Notes: a model not told the origin generated them from the sequence alone. Counted from the first letter of the stretch, positions 34,543 through 43,431 are shown. The stretch is 64,000 nt of DNA from Chitinophaga pinensis (GCA_945897725.1 CAMDFR010000008.1:46055-110054), one strand, 5' to 3'. Program-made: numbers and translations.

Positions 34543-34670
34543 TGTATAAAAGTACAATTTAGAATGTCAATCTTGCAAAAAAATAATAACAAGATATCCA
34601 TATTTTGGCGGCTGCTGCTGTCAGCAGTGAATGCCGCATCGAGCCATTAAATACGATTCGCTGAACAGAC

Positions 34671-34746
34671 AGCCGGGCTTTCCACTCCTATCTTTTTTGC
34701 AAAAAAAACCTTGCAAAAAAGGATATCCGTTGCAATCCCTAGCCGG
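34671..34746 (-). repeat. Dispersed structured repeat R3 (long form)
   Basis: On the minus strand: CCGGCTAGGGATTGCAACGG, ATATCC, T-run with TTGCAA, A-run, GATAG, GAGTGGAAAGCCCGG. The arms pair as in R1 and R6, and the tip contains an extra TTTTTTGCAA/TTGCAAAAAA inverted repeat. Confidence 0.7.
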
Positions 34747-35040
34747 AGACTTCAAGCAATTGGTAGATTTGGCTCAGTCGATTGATGTGATGATTCGTAA
34801 TACATTCAAGGATTTGAAACCATTTAACAATTATCGAAGCAGCAGGAAAGGATTCCTCATTCTGGAAGAGTTTTGACGCAATGATTGGAAATCTAAAAAT
34901 TAAATGAGCTTTAACAATTTTCAATTGACCAACTCGCCTGTCATTCAGAAGGAAACTTCATGCCTTAGATGACTGTTTTCAAAATGAATCTGTACTAAAG
35001 ATGCTACTTTCAGAACATCTAAAAAACTGAAACAGATGCT

Positions 35041-35089
35041 GCGTGAAGGATTGAAGCAGGCTGCCGTGCAGCGCGGAAAGCCTGACAGC
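35041..35089 (+). repeat. Dispersed structured repeat R4 (short form)
   Basis: GAAGGATTGAAGCAGG, then GCTGCCGTGCAGC, then GCGGAAAGCCTGACAGC. It is divergent, lacking the T/A-run stem. It is followed by the inverted repeat CAGCAGC/GCTGCTG ending near 35109. Confidence 0.5.
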
Positions 35090-35160
35090 AGCCTTGTATT
35101 TTGCTGCTGGCACGCCCTAAACTAAAAGACAAACAGCTACTCTGCTATACCGAATATCAT

Positions 35161-35168
35161 TATCTTTG
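35161..35168 (+). promoter_or_regulatory. -7 box of the cysD leader
   Basis: TATCTTTG matches TAnnTTTG, 17 bp before the leader-ORF ATG (35186) and 81 bp before cysD. No -33 element is seen. Confidence 0.5.
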
Positions 35169-35185
35169 ACTTACATTCACCTTGT

Positions 35186-35260
35186 ATGAAAAAACATATT
35201 TATCTATTGCTTTTTTTTGTAACTGCTTACACGATAATGAAAATACGATATGAAAAATAG
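35186..35260 (+). CDS. 24-codon leader ORF overlapping cysD start
   Basis: The ATG lies 17 bp behind a -7 box. The peptide reads MKKHIYLLLFFVTAYT and IMKIRYEK: short basic start, hydrophobic core, basic end. Its TAG (35258-35260) overlaps the first codons of cysD, whose ATG is at 35250. Ribosomes ending here could restart on cysD, so translation may be coupled. It could be a leader peptide or the leftover of a signal-peptide gene. No family is recognisable. Confidence 0.45.
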   Translation: MKKHIYLLLFFVTAYTIMKIRYEK

Positions 35261-36149
35261 ACTTCAAACCAATGCGCTTGAAAGCGAAGCGATATATATT
35301 TTTAGAGAAGTGATTGCACAATTTGATAGGCCTGTTTTGCTTTTCTCAGGTGGCAAAGACTCGATCACTTTGGTGAGATTAGCGCAAAAAGCTTTCTTCC
35401 CTGCCAAAATCCCTTTCCCACTTTTGCATATCGATACAGGACATAATTTTCCAGAAACCATTGCATTCAGAGATGCATTAGTGGCAGAACTGGGTCTTGA
35501 ACTTATCGTCAGAAATGTACAGCAGACAATAGATGCAGGAAAAGTGATTGAAGAATCTGGAAGATATGCGAGTAGAAATACTTTACAAACCACTACCCTC
35601 CTAGATGCTATTGAAGAATTTAAGTTCGATGCTTGTATTGGAGGTGCACGTAGAGATGAAGAAAAAGCTAGAGCCAAAGAAAGAATCTTTTCGGTGCGCG
35701 ATGACTTCGGACAATGGGATGAAAAAAATCAAAGACCAGAACTTTTTGATATTTTAAATGGTAAGATAGAAAATGGTCAGAATGTCCGTGTGTTCCCGAT
35801 TTCGAACTGGACCGAATTAGATGTCTGGAATTATATAGAAGCTGAAAATATGGCCATTCCGTCCATCTACTTTTCGCATCTAAGAAAAGTATTTATCAGA
35901 GATGGACTTATTTGGTCGCATGCAGATTTTGTGTATCAAGAAAAAGATGAAGTGACAGAAGAAAGAATGGTTCGATTTAGAACCGTTGGCGACATGACAT
36001 GCACCGCTGCTGTTGAATCAGAAGCTCATACGCTCCAAGAAGTGGTCAATGAAATTAGACAATCCACCATATCAGAAAGAGGCGCACGAATAGATGATAA
36101 ACGCTCAGAAGCTGCGATGGAAAAGAGAAAACAACAAGGCTACTTTTAA
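35250..36149 (+). CDS. cysD: Sulfate adenylyltransferase subunit 2
   Basis: A 299-aa PP-loop ATP-pyrophosphatase subunit that, with CysN, makes adenosine 5'-phosphosulfate from ATP and sulfate. The PP-loop is SGGKDS (33-38), and GGARRDEEKARAKER and FPISNWTELDVWNYI are family hallmarks. Length is normal. The ATG lies within a short upstream ORF, and cysN follows 21 bp on. No reductase or APS kinase gene (cysH, cysC) is in the window, so whether it serves assimilation or sulfation cannot be told. Confidence 0.97.
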   Translation: MKNRLQTNALESEAIYIFREVIAQFDRPVLLFSGGKDSITLVRLAQKAFFPAKIPFPLLHIDTGHNFPETIAFRDALVAELGLELIVRNVQQTIDAGKVIEESGRYASRNTLQTTTLLDAIEEFKFDACIGGARRDEEKARAKERIFSVRDDFGQWDEKNQRPELFDILNGKIENGQNVRVFPISNWTELDVWNYIEAENMAIPSIYFSHLRKVFIRDGLIWSHADFVYQEKDEVTEERMVRFRTVGDMTCTAAVESEAHTLQEVVNEIRQSTISERGARIDDKRSEAAMEKRKQQGYF

Positions 36150-36170
36150 GAAAAAACAAAAAGCAAAGAA

Positions 36171-37418
36171 ATGATGGATGTTCTAAAAATAGCAACCGCA
36201 GGAAGCGTTGATGATGGTAAGAGTACTCTGATAGGAAGATTATTGTACGACACACAATCTTTAACCTCCGATAAATTGGAGGCGATTGAAAAAAGCAGCA
36301 AACAAAAAGGATATGATTATCTCGATTTTTCATTAGCGACTGATGGCTTGGTGGCAGAGCGAGAACAAGGTATCACCATAGATGTAGCTCATATTTATTT
36401 TTCTACTGCAAAGAAAAGTTATATCATTGCAGACTCACCAGGCCATGTAGAATATACAAGAAATATGGTGACTGGTGCTTCCACATCACAAGTATCAATT
36501 ATCCTCATCGATGCGCGCAAAGGCGTGATTGAACAAACCTATCGCCACTTTTTTATCAATAATTTGTTACGCATCAAAGAGGTGATTGTTGCCATCAACA
36601 AAATGGATTTAGTAGATTATTCGGAAGAGGTATTCAATACAATTAGAGCCGATTTTCAAGCATTGAATGCGAAGAGCACCTTTAAAGAACAGACTGTAAA
36701 TTATATTCCATTGAGTGCGATTAATGGTGGAAATATTGTGACAACATCAGAAAATATGCCCTGGTATCATGGTCCAACTATCTTAGATTATTTAGAAAAT
36801 TTAAAGGCGACAGAGGTACATGAAAAGGGACAATTTCGCTTCCCAATACAGACAGTTATACGACCTAAAACGTCTGAATATCATGACTTTCGAGGCTATG
36901 CAGGCAAAATTTATGGGGCAGATATTTCGGTGGGCGACAAAGTGTGCGTGCTCCCCTCCCTCAATGAATCAAGAATCACCAAGATTCACTTTTTTGATCA
37001 GGAATATCAAAGTGCAGAAGCTGGCTCGTCTATCAGTATTGAATTGGCAGACGATATCAATGTCACCCGAGGCGATATGATTGTAAAGGCAACAGAGCTA
37101 CCAACAATTGAAAAAGAAATACATGCTATTGTATGCTGGATGGATCATAAAAAAATGGTCATAGGTGCCAAATACATGCTGCAACATCATAGCAATCGAG
37201 TGTTGGGCAAAGTGGAAAATATTCTCAACACTATTGCTACGGACTACTCAGGTAAAAGTCCCGCGAGTGAACTAGCATTAAACGAAATTGGTGAAGTGGT
37301 GATTAAATTAAGCAAAGCCATTTACTTTGATAAGTATGAGGAACACAAATCAAATGGTTCATTTATCTTGATAGATGTCGCGACTAATACGACAGCTGCT
37401 GTGGGGTTTATACAGTAG
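36171..37418 (+). CDS. cysN: Sulfate adenylyltransferase subunit 1 (GTPase)
   Basis: A 415-aa EF-Tu-like GTPase that drives the CysD reaction. G1 is GSVDDGKS (11-18); G2/G3 are EREQGITIDVAH and DSPGH; G4 is NKMD; beta-barrel domains follow (about 220-415). There is no C-terminal CysC (APS kinase) fusion. It forms an operon with cysD. A REP palindrome lies 33 bp behind its stop and could stabilise or terminate the transcript. Confidence 0.97.
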   Translation: MMDVLKIATAGSVDDGKSTLIGRLLYDTQSLTSDKLEAIEKSSKQKGYDYLDFSLATDGLVAEREQGITIDVAHIYFSTAKKSYIIADSPGHVEYTRNMVTGASTSQVSIILIDARKGVIEQTYRHFFINNLLRIKEVIVAINKMDLVDYSEEVFNTIRADFQALNAKSTFKEQTVNYIPLSAINGGNIVTTSENMPWYHGPTILDYLENLKATEVHEKGQFRFPIQTVIRPKTSEYHDFRGYAGKIYGADISVGDKVCVLPSLNESRITKIHFFDQEYQSAEAGSSISIELADDINVTRGDMIVKATELPTIEKEIHAIVCWMDHKKMVIGAKYMLQHHSNRVLGKVENILNTIATDYSGKSPASELALNEIGEVVIKLSKAIYFDKYEEHKSNGSFILIDVATNTTAAVGFIQ

Positions 37419-37451
37419 TGGGTTGATTTTGTTTTATTGGGTTAGACTATT

Positions 37452-37479
37452 CTCTCACAAGCGGACGCTTGCGAGAGAA
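37452..37479 (+). repeat. REP palindrome behind cysN
   Basis: Inverted repeat TCTCTCACAAGCG-GA-CGCTTGCGAGAGA with one mismatch in 13 bp. The asymmetric GA centre gives its orientation. It is one of seven copies in 1.6 kb around the RAYT gene. Confidence 0.85.
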
Positions 37480-37561
37480 TGCGAGAAATTCGGGTTTTAC
37501 AATGAAATTTAGCATATCTTTAGACTTATTCAATTTTGATGAAACATTTTAAACAATAAAA

Positions 37562-38053
37562 ATGAAAAAAACCCAAAACATTTTCATGTTTGCTATCTTG
37601 TTAATAACATGTTATGGCTGCAGCGATAGATCACTTACATCAATAGATGTGTATACAACCTTTTCTTGCAACGGACAAGAATTAGGTGATACTAAAACTA
37701 TTATTCTTCCGAATTTAACCCAATGGGGAGTAACTCATGGTACGGTTAAAGATGAAATCAGTTTAGGGTTTAAAAGTCCGCTTGATGGGAAGTCTTACAG
37801 TGGATTCATTATTAAATCACCAGATGGTACTCCATTACATATAGGCAGTAATCCAGATTGTTATTTATCCTTGATGAATGGTAATAATGTATATTCAAGC
37901 TATCATATAAATGTGAATCTAACGCATATTACAACAACAATAAATGAAACTTATGAAGGCACTTTTTCAGGCATTGTAACAAAAGCCATCAGCTCTCCAT
38001 TTTCAATGAATGATTATCCCTGTTCAGGTTCTTTCAAAGCGCCTTTAAAATAA
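37562..38053 (+). CDS. Small lipoprotein of unknown function
   Basis: A 163-aa protein with a lipoprotein signal (ILLITCYGC, Cys20). The mature part is Ser/Thr/Asn-rich and beta-like, with two further cysteines that could pair (in FSCNGQ and DYPCSGSF). No family is recognised. REP palindromes lie on both sides and a perfect terminator is 116 bp behind. The gene may have been carried along with the REP/RAYT block, or may be an ordinary neighbour. Confidence 0.65.
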   Translation: MKKTQNIFMFAILLITCYGCSDRSLTSIDVYTTFSCNGQELGDTKTIILPNLTQWGVTHGTVKDEISLGFKSPLDGKSYSGFIIKSPDGTPLHIGSNPDCYLSLMNGNNVYSSYHINVNLTHITTTINETYEGTFSGIVTKAISSPFSMNDYPCSGSFKAPLK

Positions 38054-38168
38054 ACAAAGTAAACACAATGATTGACTTAAAGCTTATCGTGATGAATAAG
38101 AAATAAAAAGTCAACATATGAAAAGCATCTAAAAATAATTTAGAATTTTCTGTACCTAATATAATTTC

Positions 38169-38203
38169 AAAAGAACATAAAATTTATTTATGTTCTTTTT
38201 TTT
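38169..38203 (+). terminator. Terminator behind the small lipoprotein gene
   Basis: A perfect 13-bp stem AAAAGAACATAAA/TTTATGTTCTTTT with a 5-nt loop and a run of T. The symmetrical A-run allows action on both strands, so it may also end RAYT transcription. Confidence 0.8.
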
Positions 38204-38225
38204 GTCCAATAGTTCGCAACTTAAC

Positions 38226-38349
38226 CGTATCTATCGCAAGCGTCCGCTTGTGATTCCGTATCTATCGCAAGCGTCCGCTTTTGATTCCCGTATCTATCGC
38301 AAGCGTCCGCTTGTGATTCACGTATCTCTCACAAGCGTCCGCTTGTGAG
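38226..38349 (-). repeat. Four tandem REP palindromes
   Basis: Four units of 31-32 bp, each starting CGTATCT and carrying the core CAAGCGTCCGCTT. Unit starts: 38226, 38257, 38289, 38321. The fourth has a perfect 10-bp palindrome CTCACAAGCG/CGCTTGTGAG (38328-38349). Their TC centre is opposite to that of the copies beyond the RAYT gene. The array ends 4 bp before the RAYT stop codon. Confidence 0.9.
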
Positions 38350-38353
38350 TTCA

Positions 38354-38899
38354 CTAAAGCAATTCAACATGTAGTAAACCCTTTTCTCCAGCATAATCTA
38401 TAGCACTGCTGTACACATAATCTTCAGCACGAAATACTATATTTGATGCTACTGGATTCTTATGCAAATAATGTAGTTTATTTTCTATCATATATGTGTC
38501 CCATAACTCAATTGGATGATTGTTCTGTTGCCATAACTGCCAACTTCCATTATTGCCATTCTTCCTTCCAGCGCTTTCAAACATCCGTATCAACCAATCT
38601 TTCCTACTTTCTTTTGGATGATTGTAGATTTCTTCTTTCAATTTTCTTGAAGTGAAGCTTTTTAAATCTCTCAAAATATCTTGCATAGCATTTTCTTTTG
38701 TTCCAATAATCATATGGACATGACTAGGCATCAAGACCCATGCATAAACTATCAAACCTTTTCTTTCTTGACAAAATCTTATACTCTCTAAAAAGATATC
38801 ACAATAGCAGCTTCTTGTAAACAAATCAATCCAATTCACAATGGCAAAGGTTATGAAATAAGGTTTCGTTTGATCCTTAAATTTATATGCTCTGCTCAT
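38354..38899 (-). CDS. REP-associated tyrosine transposase (RAYT, Y1/HUH)
   Basis: A 181-aa Y1_Tnp protein of the IS200-related RAYT group. The HUH motif is SHVH (His60, His62 in LMPSHVHMI). The catalytic tyrosine is Tyr144 in KLHYLHKNPV, followed by AEDYVYSSA, the usual C-terminal signature. In other bacteria RAYTs nick single-stranded REP hairpins and are thought to spread them. Here seven REP palindromes lie within 1.6 kb: four tandem after the stop, two inverted before the start, one behind cysN. All catalytic residues are present and there is no frameshift, so it may be active. Confidence 0.92.
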   Translation of the reverse strand: MSRAYKFKDQTKPYFITFAIVNWIDLFTRSCYCDIFLESIRFCQERKGLIVYAWVLMPSHVHMIIGTKENAMQDILRDLKSFTSRKLKEEIYNHPKESRKDWLIRMFESAGRKNGNNGSWQLWQQNNHPIELWDTYMIENKLHYLHKNPVASNIVFRAEDYVYSSAIDYAGEKGLLHVELL

Positions 38900-38945
38900 C
38901 TCTACATAATCATCTTAAATAATTCTGAAAAAATTTCTTTGATTT

Positions 38946-39010
38946 CACTCACAAGCGGACGCTTGCGAGTGAGTATATTGTTAGACTCACCAGCGGACGC
39001 TTGAGAGAGA
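38946..39010 (+). repeat. Two REP palindromes upstream of RAYT
   Basis: First copy 38946-38971: CACTCACAAGCG-GA-CGCTTGCGAGTG with one mismatch. Second copy about 38985-39010: GACTCACCAGCGGACGCTTG then AGAGAGAATAC, more diverged. Both have the GA centre, inverted to the tandem array. The second carries GTAT on the minus strand, in the same place as CGTATC in the array units. Confidence 0.85.
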
Positions 39011-39190
39011 ATACAGGGTGATTGAGTAGACAATATTGAATAATTTATTGACAAAATTATAGATCAATATTTTTACGTCAAGATAGAATTGATAAGTGGC
39101 AATCTATAGTTGAAAGCTGGCCAACAAGAATTTGATGAAACACCCATCACTCTTAAGGATTTGCAATGCGGATGCGCATCATTCATCTAA

Positions 39191-39778
39191 TCACTTCCCT
39201 TCTACTTTCGCTCTCAAATTTGCCATGGTTTTGGTAGGACCTTCTATCATAAATAAATTCGCCATCCAGCCCGGCACACCAGCGGTTTCATTATATGAAC
39301 ATGTCTCAATCGTAGAGCTATTTTCGCCTGTTTTTGTAAACTTCCAATAACCTTCTGAAACAGTCATGCGCACAAAATCGTTATTTAATGGAATATAGGA
39401 GGCAGCATTGGTATAGCTAACCAAAATTTCATTCTCTGTGACTGTCTTCACCATTTTGTAAACGATGTCACGATTCTTATAGGGAAAGGGAAATTTTATT
39501 TCATAGCGCGTATACCAAACATTATCGCTTTCTTTCTTCAGCAGCTCGCTTTTCTGAATATCCTCCATCCATGTGCTTTGCTTGCTGACCTGAAAATAAT
39601 AAGCAAAAACCTTGTCTAACGAGGCTTTGAAAGGGGCTGTAATTTTCAACTTTTTAAATGGCTTGCCAATATCTAAAGTAAAAGCTTTAATACCATCCAC
39701 ATTTTTTTCGAGTTTCCACTCCTTACTCGGTACAGTAAATAGGAGTATAAAAAAGATTGACCATTTCATCATCCACAA
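39191..39778 (-). CDS. START domain-containing secreted protein
   Basis: A 195-aa protein with a short hydrophobic N-terminus (MWMMKWSIFFILLFTVP) and a START/SRPBCC fold. Typical motifs: FKASLDKVFAYYFQVSKQST, WYTRYEIKFPFPYKNRDIVY, and EGYWKFTKTGENSSTIE. The fold binds a hydrophobic ligand such as a lipid; the ligand is unknown. It is monocistronic, between the REP block and tRNA-Arg(ACG). Confidence 0.88.
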   Translation of the reverse strand: MWMMKWSIFFILLFTVPSKEWKLEKNVDGIKAFTLDIGKPFKKLKITAPFKASLDKVFAYYFQVSKQSTWMEDIQKSELLKKESDNVWYTRYEIKFPFPYKNRDIVYKMVKTVTENEILVSYTNAASYIPLNNDFVRMTVSEGYWKFTKTGENSSTIETCSYNETAGVPGWMANLFMIEGPTKTMANLRAKVEGK

Positions 39779-39950
39779 AGATTACAAAAGATTTTAGGAT
39801 TGAAGGAGATAATTAGTTGATGCACTTCTTAATTATTCTTTCTACTGTCCGTTTATTTTAGATATTTTTTGATAAGAGCATTCCATTTTATTGAAGTGAG
39901 GATGAAGCATGGAAGAAAAAAATCCTTTGAAGTGACTCTTATAGAGGAAT

Positions 39951-39985
39951 AAAAAAAACCACCAATCTTTCGAATAGCGGTTTTA
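39951..39985 (-). terminator. Terminator of tRNA-Arg(ACG)
   Basis: On the minus strand, an AAAACCGCTATT/ATTGGTGGTTTT stem (two wobble pairs and one mismatch) is followed by a T-run, just behind the tRNA. Confidence 0.7.
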
Positions 39986-39997
39986 TGTATTGTGTTG

Positions 39998-40071
39998 CGT
40001 TCCTGTAGGGATTCGAACCCCAAACCTTCTCATCCGTAGTGAGATGCTCTATCCAATTGAGCTACAGAAAC
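39998..40071 (-). tRNA. tRNA-Arg (anticodon ACG)
   Basis: A 74-nt cloverleaf on the minus strand. Acceptor GTTTCTG/CAGGAAC; D-arm GCTC/GAGC; anticodon stem TCTCA/TGAGA around CTACGGA (anticodon ACG, read as ICG after deamination); T-arm TGGGG/CCCTA. CCA is not encoded (the next bases are CAA), unlike the other arginine tRNA in this window. Confidence 0.95.
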
Positions 40072-40154
40072 CATTCGTTGTTTAACGAGCCTCAAAGGTA
40101 AGGTTTTTTCCGCTCTACAGAAAATATTTTTTTAGTTTACTGTCTGTTTGTATC

Positions 40155-40550
40155 CTACTTTTCATCCTCCTCTTCCCCGTCAGTAGAGGCTCTCACATAA
40201 AATACTTTGACGATACTCCCTCCTGCTTCTGAGTGATAGATCAATGTATTTTTATCCATGGAGTCAATGCTGTAAGTTATAGCCTCCTTTGCTTTGGGCG
40301 TCAATATCAATGTTCCTTTTTTTGAATCCCATTTGCCTTCTTCCAAAATAGTACCCGACATCATCTGATATTGATCGTTTTTTTCTTCCAATGAAAGTAC
40401 CGGCGAGCCTAAATCACGCGCATCAACTTGCATATCACCATTCTGAATCCAAATCATCCGCCAATTTCCTTCTAGCATCTCCTTTTGCTTATTCTCACAT
40501 GAGCTGAGCAACAATACTGCGGAGACTACAATAAATAATATTCTCTTCAT
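40155..40550 (-). CDS. Small lipocalin-like lipoprotein
   Basis: A 131-aa protein with a lipoprotein signal (FIVVSAVLLLSSC, Cys18). The mature part is beta-strand rich (NWRMIWIQNGD, YQMMSGTILEEGKW, GTLILTPKAKEAITY), resembling the lipocalin-like family often annotated in Bacteroidota. It ends in an acidic tail (GEEEDEK). Envelope location is expected; the ligand is unknown. A -7 box lies 27 bp upstream. Confidence 0.75.
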   Translation of the reverse strand: MKRILFIVVSAVLLLSSCENKQKEMLEGNWRMIWIQNGDMQVDARDLGSPVLSLEEKNDQYQMMSGTILEEGKWDSKKGTLILTPKAKEAITYSIDSMDKNTLIYHSEAGGSIVKVFYVRASTDGEEEDEK

Positions 40551-40577
40551 AACATTCTTTGTTTTTTTTTATAGATA

Positions 40578-40585
40578 CAAAGATA
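40578..40585 (-). promoter_or_regulatory. -7 box of the lipocalin-like gene
   Basis: On the minus strand TATCTTTG matches TAnnTTTG, 27 bp before the ATG. Confidence 0.5.
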
Positions 40586-40607
40586 GAATTGTAAAATGAT
40601 TTAGGAG

Positions 40608-41132
40608 CTAGTCCTTTCCAAATAATTGAATTGGGTTGATATACCATATCTTTTGTATGCCTTGATGACAGGTATCCATCTGATGCAGATAGGGAATCAT
40701 GGTATAAATGGCATAATGAAGATGTGGCGCTTTCCCATAGGCATTGCCTGTATTACCCACCGCAGCTATTACTTCACCTTTATGCACATAGCTAAAAGGA
40801 ACAGTATAAGTAGCATTTAAATGGGCAAAATAATGCAAGCGCCATTTGGCCCCCAACATCAGGACATAATTCCCTCCTAAGGCATTAGATGCCGTTTTTA
40901 AAATCAGTCCATCGCAGGGTGCGATCACTTTTGTTCCGAGTGGTGAGAAGATGTCCACCCCCTTATGGGTGATGGATTTCCCCCATGGATAATACCAAAA
41001 GGATGCTTTATTATAATCGGAAGCATTGGCATGTTCTACAGGAATAATAATGGAAGCATCGGGTAAAAAGCCAATAAATAGAAGGATTGTGAACGAAATT
41101 ATGACATAAATAAAGACTCTTTTTGTAGACAT
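40608..41132 (-). CDS. M23 family peptidoglycan endopeptidase
   Basis: A 174-aa protein from ATG 41132; the frame runs on to 41216, but that would overlap lpxC, and the signal/anchor helix (VFIYVIISFTILLFIGFL) begins right after 41132. LytM motifs: THKGVDIF (first zinc His and Asp), the HYFAHL segment, and PHLHYA (HxH). It probably cleaves peptide cross-links of the wall from the periplasmic side. Monocistronic and divergent from lpxC. Confidence 0.9.
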   Translation of the reverse strand: MSTKRVFIYVIISFTILLFIGFLPDASIIIPVEHANASDYNKASFWYYPWGKSITHKGVDIFSPLGTKVIAPCDGLILKTASNALGGNYVLMLGAKWRLHYFAHLNATYTVPFSYVHKGEVIAAVGNTGNAYGKAPHLHYAIYTMIPYLHQMDTCHQGIQKIWYINPIQLFGKD

Positions 41133-41207
41133 TTCTGTTTTTTGTAAGGATATAACGAATTTTGATGCGAAAACTGTATTTTTACTCTTCATTAAAAAGT
41201 AATTATC

Positions 41208-42602
41208 TTGTTCCAAAATACAATAAAAAATTCGGTTTCCATAAGTGGTGTAGGTCTACATACAGGCCAGCAAGTTACCCTTACCTTTCTACCAGCACCT
41301 GCTAATCACGGCATTAAATTTCAACGTATCGATTTAGAAGGCGAACCCATCATTCCTGCCGATGCTGATTTGGTAACTACGGTTGCCAGGGGTACCACAC
41401 TCGAGAAAGGCAAAGGAATCATTACCACGGTTGAACATTGTCTTGCCGCCATTACAGCCTCTATGATCGATAATGTCTTAATCCAATCTAATGGCATGGA
41501 AATTCCTATCTTAGATGGTAGCTCTAGACCTTTTATCGACTTACTCGAAACGGCTGGAGTGGAGCAATTGAATGTAGAAAGAGAAATCTTTGACCTTAGA
41601 ACCAATATCCATTATATCGATGAAGAGAACGGCGTGGAAATGTTGGCTATGCCAAGCGATCACTTTAAAATCACAGCCCTCATCGATTATAAGTCCCCAA
41701 CACTAGGTCAACAACATGCTTCATTAGAAAAATTATCCGATTTTAAAGAACAGTTTTCACAAGCAAGAACTTTTTGCTTCTTGCATGAATTGGAAATGCT
41801 GTTAGAAGCCAATTTGATTAAAGGCGGTGATTTGGATAATGCTATTGTTGTGGTAGATAGAGAAATCAACGAAAATGAAATTTCTAAGTTGAGTAAGTTG
41901 TTCAATAAGCCAGATATCAAAGTTGTGAAAGAAGGTATTTTGAACAATGTGGAGTTAAGATTTCCAAATGAACCAGCTCGTCACAAGTTACTTGATATCG
42001 TAGGCGATCTAACCCTAGTGGGTACGCCTTTTAAAGCACATATCATTGCCACTAGACCAGGACATAAATCAAATGTTGAGTTTGCAAAAAAAATTAAAGC
42101 ACATATCAAAAGCTTAAAAAACAAAGTGGATGTGCCTTTCTATGACCCCAACAAAAAACCAGTCTATAATATTCAAGATATCGAAAAGATGTTACCGCAT
42201 CGCTATCCGTTTTTATTGATTGACAAGATCATTGAAATGAATGAAAAATCTATCGTCGGGATTAAGAATGTTACCTATAACGAACCCTTTTTTACAGGCC
42301 ATTTCCCTGGAAACCCAGTCATGCCAGGTGTGCTACAAGTAGAAGCGATGGCACAAACAGGTGGCATTCTTGCATTAAATACGGTGGAAGATCCTGCGAG
42401 CTATGATACCTATTTTCTTAAAATAGATAAAGTAAAATTCAGACAAAAAGTGGTTCCAGGAGATACTATCATTTTTAAATTAGAACTGATGAGTCCGATC
42501 AGACGTGGCATCTGCGAAATGAGAGGTACTGCCTTTGTTGGCGAAAATATTGTTACCGAAGCAGAATTATTTGCTGGCATTTACAAAAGAACGAATGTCT
42601 AA
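41208..42602 (+). CDS. lpxC/fabZ: Bifunctional LpxC deacetylase / FabZ dehydratase
   Basis: A 464-aa fusion. Residues 1 to about 305 are LpxC (UDP-3-O-acyl-GlcNAc deacetylase, first committed step of lipid A): zinc ligands His77 (VEHCLAA), His259 and Asp263 ([10 protein letters not shown]), and catalytic His286 (GHKSN). Residues about 320-464 are FabZ (hydroxyacyl-ACP dehydratase): [11 protein letters not shown], with [11 protein letters not shown] (His365) and Glu379 in VEAMAQTGG. The fusion is usual in Bacteroidota. The only sensible start is TTG 41208, since the frame is closed by TAA at 41193. First gene of a lipid A unit with lpxA. Confidence 0.96.
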   Translation: MFQNTIKNSVSISGVGLHTGQQVTLTFLPAPANHGIKFQRIDLEGEPIIPADADLVTTVARGTTLEKGKGIITTVEHCLAAITASMIDNVLIQSNGMEIPILDGSSRPFIDLLETAGVEQLNVEREIFDLRTNIHYIDEENGVEMLAMPSDHFKITALIDYKSPTLGQQHASLEKLSDFKEQFSQARTFCFLHELEMLLEANLIKGGDLDNAIVVVDREINENEISKLSKLFNKPDIKVVKEGILNNVELRFPNEPARHKLLDIVGDLTLVGTPFKAHIIATRPGHKSNVEFAKKIKAHIKSLKNKVDVPFYDPNKKPVYNIQDIEKMLPHRYPFLLIDKIIEMNEKSIVGIKNVTYNEPFFTGHFPGNPVMPGVLQVEAMAQTGGILALNTVEDPASYDTYFLKIDKVKFRQKVVPGDTIIFKLELMSPIRRGICEMRGTAFVGENIVTEAELFAGIYKRTNV

Positions 42603-42636
42603 TCCTCCTTTTTAAAACACCCACTAATCAAGATTT

Positions 42637-43431
42637 ATGAATCAACCCTTATCATATATACACCCTCAAGCTGAAATAGCTGATAATGTAGTGATTGAGC
42701 CATTTGTAACCATTAGCAAAGATGTTGTCGTTGGCGAAGGCACTTGGATTGGTCCAAATGTCACCATCATGGAAGGCGCTAGAATAGGTAAAAATTGTAA
42801 GATTTTTCCTGGAGCTGTCATCAGTGCCATACCTCAAGATTTTAAATATAAAGGCGAAAAAACAACTGTAGAAATTGGCGACAATACCATCATCAGAGAG
42901 TTCGTCACCATCAATAGAGGAACCACACAAAACATGTCGACCAAAATCGGCAAAAATTGTATGTTGATGGCTTATGTTCATATTGCCCATGATTGTATTA
43001 TCGGTGATAATTGTATACTCGCCAATAACTCCAACTTAGCAGGCCATATCGAATTGGGCGACTATGTGATTCTAGGTGGCGCAGTAAATATCTCTCAGTT
43101 TTTAAAAATTGGTGCCCATGCATTTATCTCTGGAGGTTGCCTGCTAAACAAAGATATTCCTCCTTATATCAAAGCGGCGCGTCATCCTACAGTATATGCA
43201 GGTATCAACTCTGTTGGCTTGCGAAGACGTGGATTTTCCAACGAACGAATCAACCAGATTTCAGAAATTTATAGATTGCTTTTTATCAAAGGGTATAATA
43301 CCACCAACGCACTAAAAATTATTGAAACACAGGTTGCTCCTAGTGAAGATAGAGACGATATTATCAATTTTGTAAAAGACTCTGTAAGAGGGATTCTAAA
43401 AGGCTTTAATAGTAAAAATGAAAACGAGTAA
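42637..43431 (+). CDS. lpxA: Acyl-ACP--UDP-GlcNAc O-acyltransferase
   Basis: A 264-aa left-handed parallel beta-helix of hexapeptide repeats (GEGTWIGPNVTI, GARIGKNC). It transfers a 3-hydroxyacyl chain to UDP-GlcNAc, the first lipid A step. The catalytic His is the second in HIAHDC (about 118). The helical C-terminus (FSNERINQISEIYRLLFI) is the trimer part. It lies 34 bp behind lpxC/fabZ, with the ABC ATPase gene 11 bp on. Confidence 0.96.
   Translation: MNQPLSYIHPQAEIADNVVIEPFVTISKDVVVGEGTWIGPNVTIMEGARIGKNCKIFPGAVISAIPQDFKYKGEKTTVEIGDNTIIREFVTINRGTTQNMSTKIGKNCMLMAYVHIAHDCIIGDNCILANNSNLAGHIELGDYVILGGAVNISQFLKIGAHAFISGGCLLNKDIPPYIKAARHPTVYAGINSVGLRRRGFSNERINQISEIYRLLFIKGYNTTNALKIIETQVAPSEDRDDIINFVKDSVRGILKGFNSKNENE

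Larger units (their letters stand above)
34543..35160. other. Repeat-rich gene-free stretch before cysD
   Basis: About 620 bp without a credible gene. It contains two copies of the dispersed repeat in opposite orientation (R3 at 34671-34746, R4 at 35041-35089). Next to each is a CAGCAG/CTGCTG inverted repeat (about 34606-34627 and 35086-35109). The middle (34760-35030) has only short ORFs and no recognisable similarity. Confidence 0.6.

Noticed and set aside
34631..34876. 81-codon ORF in the gap before cysD
   Set aside because: Mostly the reading of repeat R3; no family likeness and no start signal.
38226..38349. Four regularly spaced repeats that look like a short CRISPR array
   Set aside because: The unit of 31-32 bp is repeated directly with no unique spacers between the units, each unit is itself palindromic, and no cas genes are present. 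It is a tandem REP array.
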